Source: Lobosporangium transversale (taxonomy: Eukaryota; Mortierellomycota; Mortierellomycetes; Mortierellales; Mortierellaceae). Taken from it: a DNA stretch of 64,000 nucleotides. The translations under genes and the position numbers were made by a program. Location: contig NW_019029014.1 in NCBI RefSeq assembly GCF_002105155.1, positions 1 through 64,000 of the forward strand, in the 5' to 3' direction. Within the stretch, counting starts at the first letter, position 1; each line of letters begins with the position of its first letter. The notes under the pieces were generated by a model, which ran no database searches, was not told where the DNA came from, and saw only the letters and a program-made list of their open reading frames with translations. Shown one piece after another: positions 57,955 to 64,000 of the stretch.

Positions 57955-59496
57955 CATATCTGTGATCTAAACTGTTGAAAGCATTTCCTAAACTTGGAAC
58001 AAACAAGCAGATGAAAAAAAAAAAAAAACGATAGAGCACCAGAATGAATAGCGAAATGCAAGATGAAAGAGAGCTCTTTCAAACTGAGAATATCACCATG
58101 TTCTATAATCTACATGAATGTGTACAATGACAATGATACATAATAATAATAATATACATTGTTACTGGTGAGCTGTCGACTTTTCTTTTTTTTTTTTTAA
58201 AAAATATTTTTTCCTCCCATATAAAAAACAAAATAAAACAAGGTTTGGCGACGAAAGTTGAATAAGAATGAAAGAAGGTTTGTGTGTGTGCTTTGGACCG
58301 TTGAACATTTGACTGTGAATTGTTTAGGGCGGTCAGTAACAGTGAGTTCGGACCATCGATGATGCTGGTGGCACATACCTTTTGAAGCAGTTGCTGGTTC
58401 TTCGTGTCGCTGTTGTCGTTGTGAGGACATATTTGTTTGATCAATGGATAATATAGAGCTTTTCTTTTTTTGTTTTTTACAGGGGAATAAGCAGAATGAG
58501 ATTAGATTAAAGGATGAATGAATGCTAATGCAAAAAAAAAAAAAAAAAAAAAAAGGACAATGCGAATTTGACTGTTTAGTTCAGAAAATGGAAAAGAGGT
58601 GAAGAAGTGAAAAAGAGAAAGGAACAAGATAAAATAAAAACAAGGAGTTCAAGTATGCTATATGAGTGTGGTTGGATGAAAAAAAAAAAAAAAAAAAAAA
58701 AAAGAAATGAGGATCAAGATCTTGTCATATTTTTTTTAACCCAAATGCCCCAATGGCCCAATGGTTTTTATACATTTGTCAAGTACATGTACACGTTTCA
58801 TAGTTCACACGCAAGAATGTGATACAGTCTAGGAATCGAAAGGCTGCACTAAAAGCCACCTCCAATTGGCCCAACTTGCTGAACAAAAGGTGGCAAAAAC
58901 TCTGTCCAACAACACGCAAACAAAGGATCTCCCTTTCAATAACAGCCTTGAAATTTACTTCAGATTCATATACATGTATATATCCCTGATGCTGATATGG
59001 CTTTGAAATAACTGTTTCATGATAATTATACCTTAATTTGAACTAATTGCCCTCGACTCTTCTCTTATTATCAAAGCATACATCTGTATGTATATTACAT
59101 GAACATGTACACCCTCTGCCTTGCCGCTTCCTAACTGTTTTTGCCTCTTTTTTTATTATTATTATTATTATTTTTTCAATCCTTACATATTTCTTTCATG
59201 GTAACCATTCAAAAGTATCGTAATAATAATATTATTAAGTGGAAGAGAAAAGTGCTCCTTGGTAATTGATATTTTAGGCATTTAGGCACAATATCCCTTC
59301 AGGGCTCAACAAGTATTCCTGTACTTTCGTTCTTCTCCTCCAAATATCTCCTTTAAAATCATTGAATGCACGGGCTTCTTACTTTGAAATGTGAACAGCA
59401 ATATACTTTAATCCCAACGGCAAAACGTTCACTTGACTATTTTAATATCTGTCTCGCTTGCAACCACCATTGTCAACATGAAAGTATATACATGTG

Positions 59497-59529
<33 letters not shown>

Positions 59530-61299
59530 GCTGTTACATACATAATTTATTAACTTATTTGTTTGTTTGCATGCTATTTGTCTTCTTGTATGGACGAACC
59601 CTTTTTAGCTCCATGTAATAAATTCCCAAGAGTAAATTCCTCCAATAAAATACATTATGATTTTCCCACCTGTTGGTTGCCTTGTCAAACATATTTTTAT
59701 AGCTAAAGAGGGATTAACTGGATGATTAATGGTTATGCACAATTGATTTAAGTATATATATCGTAGTATGCCGGAGGAGCTGATAAGACCAAAAGCGCTG
59801 CTGCTGCTCCAGATATGGCTTTGCTAGGAGCTTCACCGTAGTGATCTATTTGCGAGTTGAACATAGTGACCATTAACCTCCCACCCACCTTTTTATTTTT
59901 TATTTTACCTATTCAGATCCTATCAACCAAAGTCGTGCATGCGTCTTTGGTACTCTATGTAGAAGAAGCTGAGTTCCTCATGGTGCATGAGAAAGGGCAC
60001 GTGTATCGCCACTGCATTCAAAGAAAGGCTCTTTTCTATGTATAACTCGCATAGACGTGTTATTTACGCATACAAAATTAGAGAGGGAAATATGCTGCCG
60101 AAGAAAATCTACCCATCGACGTGTTTTTGCAAGCTGCTTTGCCCTCATAGCTCCCTTGGTACTCTGGGTACGACGTAGAATATATACAATACTTATTAGG
60201 GCAATCTCCTCTCTTCAAACTGAAGATAAATACGATAACTTGTCATGTTTAGACATCATTATAGGATCGTATAAAGCCCGAAGCTTGCAAACCCAGGCTT
60301 TCTGCCATACTTGCATACTTAGGAACAGCCTTTCGCATCACTTCCAGGCAGCCATGGTCTATTTGTGTGATGTCTTTTATTGATTCTGACCGAGAAATAA
60401 CTAAAGAAATAAAAGTTCATGTTCGCTCTGATCTACTCTCTATCTAGTAATGGGTAATCTAAGGACGAAAAGGATGGTATTGGAGGGACATATACCCAAG
60501 GCTACTCTGATAATGAGGATAGTGTGTCCTTTGTAGCACTTTCAAACCATTTCTCCGTCTCATATATGAATACTTATCAAGAGCTGGAGGTGTCGGCCAC
60601 ACAGATTTTGGTATCGATCTTTACCCAACAGTGCAGGTATGATGCTTTTTAGTGATCGTGGGATGTACGGGTGTTCGTGGCACCGTAGAAGCGTGGCATA
60701 TCATTAGTGACTTTGAGGGTGACCTCATTACCATTGGACTTTCTGACCGATATAGCCGGGAGCGTTTGAAGCGCCGATACTTCTTCAGCCCATTGTAGCT
60801 ATGAAACAATATCGAGCCCGGCTTGAGTCTTGGTCTAGAGCTGCATGTGGTTGCTGAGTGCCAGAAGAGTGACGGGGCAGGCCAGTTGGCTGCAATTGCC
60901 CTCTTTCTCAGTGCGCGAGGCTCTTGCGTTTAGCTAGAGCTTATGGGAGCAGCTCTTCACCGCTGATAAGGGGAGGGAAGCACATTGTTCATCTTGAAGT
61001 GGCCCATCGATGTCCATGTTTTGGTCGATGTCGCTTATGGGGTATTCGCCATTCCATACATTGTTACTTGACGACTCCGTCAGGCGAGATGAGCTTGCAG
61101 CCGTGTTGTTACTCATAGATATCCGGGTAGCTTCGTTGAGGTGGGTGGAGGGTTTTTGGGATTCGTAAGTATTTTATTGATATGATGCTGCGAAGAATCT
61201 TCCGTTAAGAAAAGAATAGAGAAGTGAAGCAAGTGCTTTCGACAATGTTCTGTCGAACTAATGTTTGTATGCAACAATGGGGAAGACAATCTGTTTAGT
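57289..61299. other. Long gene-poor spacer
   Basis: About 4 kb without an intact gene, apart from the possible exon at 58379-58430. Holds an (ATGCT)n stretch at about 57486-57510, poly(T) at about 57928-57954, poly(A) runs at about 58532-58553, 58679-58702 and 59500-59528, and (TTA)n at about 59153-59172. Between 60600 and 61120 the minus strand has protein-like pieces (EVTLKVTNDMPRFYGATNT; WNGEYPISDIDQNMDIDGPL) that may be the 3' part of the helicase relic. Confidence 0.4.
58379..58430 (-). other. Possible first exon of the ankyrin-repeat gene
   Basis: On the minus strand an ATG at 58430 opens MSSQRQQRHEEPATASK and reaches a GTATGT donor in phase 1. The acceptor TTTAACAG at 57289 would join it in frame to DKKQNSIQRGLS ahead of the MFKTR start. 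If used, the protein gains 29 residues, but the intron would be 1090 bp, ten times the local norm. Confidence 0.35.
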
Positions 61300-62340
61300 A
61301 AAGTTTAAAGAGGCCTTATTGTTGAATGTGGTTTTTGGCTTTGCGGTAGATCGTTGCCTTTGAACACGACCATTCCGATCGAGACAAGAGAAGCGCTATA
61401 CCACAATGCTTTTATTGGCTTGCCGATGTACACAGCTAAGGCGTTTATATATCGGGTGGATACTTGCATAATGCTTAGGAGCTGTAAAAGATCATTTTTG
61501 CAAAGTATTCTGGAGCATAAGCGAGCTGCACAACATGAGGGACATCGCTTACGTCGCATCCCATTCCAGATGCTTCGGTAAATAGTAAAATGAGGATAGC
61601 ACCACGCTTGAGTCGTTCCATGATTTTTCGCTTATAATTTTCGGTAATCCGGCGTGATATTTTGCGATCTTAGCCTTGATGTGGTCGTTCTCCGTTAATC
61701 GTTTCAATTCTCTATGTTAATACTTAATCTCTAAATAGATAATAGTTTTATTTGTGATCATGGAGATGAAAAGCAAAATAGTTGGACTTGTTTTTATGGC
61801 CAAAATGCCGGACTTCCAATCTAATGTTGGGTGATCATTACCAGCTTTGATAACCTTGGCATCTGCTTTGAATTGAACCAGCCTTTTGAGCCTTTCTAGG
61901 GTCACCTGCGGAAGAGTAACTGAGACAGCGATGACAGCTACGCTCCAAGGCACCTTTGAGTGTAGCTCTGGAATACGGCCATAAGGTGCCCTAAAAATAT
62001 ATACCTATTTGCAAACACAGGGAGCCTCGTCCAAGATAACTGCTTGCAACCGCTTTTGCCAATTAAAATTAAGCCAGAGTTTTGTCAGAACAGGAACGTC
62101 GAATATAATCTCTGGCATCATGGGAATAGCTCGATACCCTCCATTGGCCACGCCATCAACAGTGCTTGATTTGGTAGCTCCCCTACTGAGCAGTGCTACC
62201 TAGCCTTTCTAGGCTCTGCTGCTCCTCTTCTATCAACGCCCTCATAGAGGAGATGACAATAGTGAGTCGATCTCCCCAAATTCAAATGGAGGAAAATAAA
62301 CAAGGGCCTTTTCCCAACCACATATGGTAAATAATAATAC
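61300..62340 (-). pseudogene. RecQ/DEAD-like DNA helicase relic
   Basis: Read right to left, helicase motifs appear in the correct order but in shifting frames with stops. They are: a motif I remnant (GKGPCLF) near 62310; LTIVISSMRALIEEE near 62260 (motif Ia region); GGYRAIPMMPEI near 62130; AVILDEAPCVCK near 62040 (motif II, DEAH changed to DEAP) followed by a stop and FRAPYGRIPELHSKVPW; AVIAVSVTLPQVTLERLKRL near 61930 (motif III, SAT changed to SVT) with AGNDHPTLDW; and ILILLFTEASGMGCDVSDVP near 61600 (motifs V-VI). This order and the GMGCD phrase match the RecQ-like helicases found in many copies in fungi. It is clearly dead. Its 3' part may run on to about 60600. Confidence 0.75.
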
Positions 62341-62433
62341 AATATTGATCGTAGCCGATATATTCGCCAACATCCAACTGCAAGGACTTAGAGATAACGG
62401 AATGGCAGAGCGAATGAGCTCATCCCTCTGAAG

Positions 62434-62441
62434 TCACGTGA
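62434..62441. promoter_or_regulatory. CACGTG palindrome (E-box/Cbf1-type) before bL36m
   Basis: TCACGTGA, a perfect palindrome 94 bp before the ATG at 62535. Such sites are bound by bHLH factors such as Cbf1 and are common before fungal respiration and mitochondrial genes. Function here is inferred from position. Confidence 0.4.
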
Positions 62442-62534
62442 TCGAAGAATTTGCTCCGCAAAGTGATCGGCGATTCATAAGTAAACAACAAACCCTTTCA
62501 TCCTTTCTGTTCATCACAAAAAAAAGTAACCATA

Positions 62535-62816
62535 ATGTCCTTCCTCGTCTCGTTGACTCGATCGATGGCTCCTCGCCTAAGCACTCGTTCCATGGCTGCA
62601 ACGGCCATCATGGCTCGCTATCAGAATCAGATCCAACTTCAGAGCAATGCTGCTTCTATCGCTACGCTTCCTTCTTCTGGATTCGGTGCCACTCGTGGAA
62701 TGAAAGTCAGGGCTTCGGTCAAGAAGATCTGTGATGGTTGCTCGTCTGTTAAACGTCGTGGTCGTGTCTTTATTATTTGCAGAAAGAATCAAAAGCACAA
62801 GCAAAGACAGGGCTAA
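62535..62816 (+). CDS. Mitochondrial large-subunit ribosomal protein bL36m
   Basis: Single exon, 93 aa. The last 38 residues are a full bL36 core: [20 protein letters not shown], then a short strand and an H/K/R-rich end ([10 protein letters not shown]). It has the zinc-ligand pattern C-x2-C plus C and H ([13 protein letters not shown]). The first ~55 residues are Ser/Arg/Ala-rich with few acidic residues ([20 protein letters not shown]), a typical mitochondrial targeting sequence. bL36 sits near the peptidyl-transferase side of the large subunit and stabilises rRNA. The yeast counterpart is Rtc6. The ATG has a good context (ACCATAATG). A (TAA)n microsatellite begins at the stop codon. Confidence 0.93.
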   Translation: MSFLVSLTRSMAPRLSTRSMAATAIMARYQNQIQLQSNAASIATLPSSGFGATRGMKVRASVKKICDGCSSVKRRGRVFIICRKNQKHKQRQG

Positions 62817-62840
62817 ATAATAATAATAATAATAATAATA
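62815..62840. repeat. (TAA)n microsatellite
   Basis: Eight or so TAA/ATA units directly after the bL36m coding region; the stop codon is the first or second unit. Confidence 0.85.
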
Positions 62841-62841
62841 A

Positions 62842-63642
62842 AGTAAAAAAGTCAGATCTAAAGTGCCTGGATCAGAGGTGGAAAAAAAGGTAACAGCTAT
62901 TATTCAAAGATGGATCGTAGAGAAGATACCAGGTAGGGCAGACATGAGCAGGAGTAATTCTAATATGGAAGATCAAGATCAACAACTGTAACTCCGTGAA
63001 ATTGACAATCTTTTTTCCTTCATGTTAGATCACAGTTCTTGAACAGGATACGACATCGAACAGGGAAGGAGAATATGATTAGTGGAAGACGTTTCATTTT
63101 AGAGGAGTCAGCTTGGGAGTTTTTTTTTTCTTTTTTATTTGGATCAGGAAACAACTTTAGGGATATGCTTCATTGTACTTGCGTTGTTAGATAGCCTGTT
63201 TTCTTCTTTCTTTTATTTTCTATTTCTTCAATGTACTTTAATTATCACGGCATCTAATGGACCATTAGCACAATGAAAAGGGGCCTTTTATCTTTGCTGT
63301 GGACTTTAAAGGATGATTTCTTTTTATCGTCATCCAATTCTATAAGTCTTATATGAAAAAAAATAAAATAAAAAAAACATGCATTCGTCCAGTATAGAGC
63401 TTAATCACTGATATCAACTAGAATACATGCTATCTACTTGATCAAACTACTGATTGAACAAAACTGATTGCAAAGAAGCTCTCGTCTTTTTATCACTATG
63501 TAGTCAGTGTGATGCTCGCATGTGAAGGTCATCTTTATTATCATTGTTATTATCTTACCCCTCTCTTTCCTTCCCTCTTTTATTTCTGTCTTCGTCCTTT
63601 CCTTTACATTGCATTATCTCTTCTTATTTCCCTTTCTTTAAG
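62842..63642. other. Intergenic, promoter side of the last gene
   Basis: About 0.8 kb. The last 120 bp are strongly pyrimidine-rich (TCTTTCCTTCCC and similar) and end in CTTTCTTTAAG, which looks like a splice acceptor at 63642. No start codon that joins the following frame was found. Confidence 0.45.
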
Positions 63643-64000
63643 AATTTATTTGCCCACCATTGTCAAAAATCCTTTCAAACGTTCACGCGAACGCCCTTCG
63701 CTACCTACTGCCTCTGAGCCTATCCAAGAGGTGTACAATCAACATATTCAGACATCCACCTCTTCATTAAGTGCCTCATCACTAACGTCTCCTTTTGAGA
63801 GTGTTTCTACTCAGTCGCTTGATACGGCGTCAACAACACCGACAAGAACAGTAGAGCCAGTGCCCGCGTCTGCATCTGCCATCGTGCCTGTGCCGAAGCC
63901 CACCTCCGTTACATTACCATCCTCAGCACCCGCATCACCTATTGCTCCGGCCACGCCACTTCCCCAACAGCAGCAGTCTCTATTCTTCTCATCTTTGCCC
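63643..64000 (+). CDS. Ser/Thr/Pro-rich protein, 5' and 3' ends not seen
   Basis: An open frame runs from about 63650 to the window end without a stop. It reads IVKNPFKRSRERPSLPTASE and then a long Ser/Thr/Ala/Pro-rich stretch with PLPQQQQSLFFSSLP at the edge. No ATG lies in frame near its beginning, and the sequence before it ends in a good acceptor (CTTTAAG), so a short upstream exon probably supplies the start. The composition bias and lack of stops support coding; the low-complexity sequence gives no family. Confidence 0.55.

Noticed and set aside
1-64000. tRNA, rRNA, CRISPR array, LTR retroelement or biosynthetic gene cluster core
   Set aside because: No T-loop/acceptor pairing convincing for a tRNA was seen, no regularly spaced repeats, no reverse transcriptase or PKS/NRPS/terpene synthase motifs; this was a reading by eye, so short RNA genes could be missed.

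Overview
The window is nuclear DNA of a filamentous fungus, most likely an early-diverging Mortierellomycota lineage (Mortierella relatives). The reasons are many short GT-AG introns, AT-rich spacers with very long poly(A)/poly(T) runs, a NACHT-WD40 receptor of a type I know to be greatly expanded in Mortierella, and fungal-type genes (Kre9/Knh1-like GPI protein, ChAPs exomer subunit, bL36m). The taxon is an inference; no rRNA or other marker is present.

Layout. 1-0.8 kb: 3' part of a GPI-anchored Kre9/Knh1-like wall protein. 1.1-1.6 kb (-): small secreted cysteine-containing protein. 5.6-7.0 kb: secreted EcsC-like protein with an acidic tail. 8.7-11.9 kb: divergent septin-type G protein with degenerate nucleotide motifs and a C-terminal membrane helix. 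12-18 kb: gene-poor, with decayed genes. 18.0-20.3 kb: FAD monooxygenase A. 20.6-22.2 kb: penta-EF-hand protein. 22.8-29.1 kb: NLR-like protein (helical N-terminus, NACHT, pentapeptide, about 15-16 WD40 repeats). 29.9-32.2 kb: degenerate Tc1/mariner-IS630 type transposon with perfect 37-bp terminal repeats, ending 11 bp past the stop codon of FAD monooxygenase B (32.2-34.4 kb, -). 34.7-35.5 kb (-): truncated monooxygenase C. 36.2-38.3 kb: F-box/LRR protein. 38.5-40.1 kb: OTUD3-like deubiquitinase. 40.9-43.1 kb: monooxygenase D. 43.3-46.5 kb (-): ChAPs-family exomer subunit. 47.4-48.9 kb: giant near-perfect palindrome made from a monooxygenase relic. 50.7-53.0 kb: monooxygenase E. 53.4-57.3 kb (-), perhaps to 58.4: ankyrin-repeat protein. 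61.3-62.3 kb (-): decayed RecQ/DEAD-like helicase. 62.5-62.8 kb: mitochondrial ribosomal protein bL36m. 63.6 kb to the end: start of a Ser/Thr/Pro-rich coding region.

Main theme. The central 40 kb holds a dispersed family of class A FAD monooxygenases: four apparently intact genes (A, B, D, E), one truncated copy (C) and at least two decayed copies (12.8-13.4 and 47.4-49.1 kb). They are interleaved with unrelated housekeeping genes, so this is a birth-and-death family rather than a normal biosynthetic cluster; no PKS, NRPS or terpene synthase is visible. All copies that retain the region share an 11-nt microexon encoding the centre of the FAD-binding GD motif. Copies B and C are identical over about 505 bp including an intron, and both use a GC-AG intron. 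A, D and E differ from each other by loss of single introns.

Gene models below were built by hand from reading frames, splice signals and paralogue comparison; all frames close without remainder.
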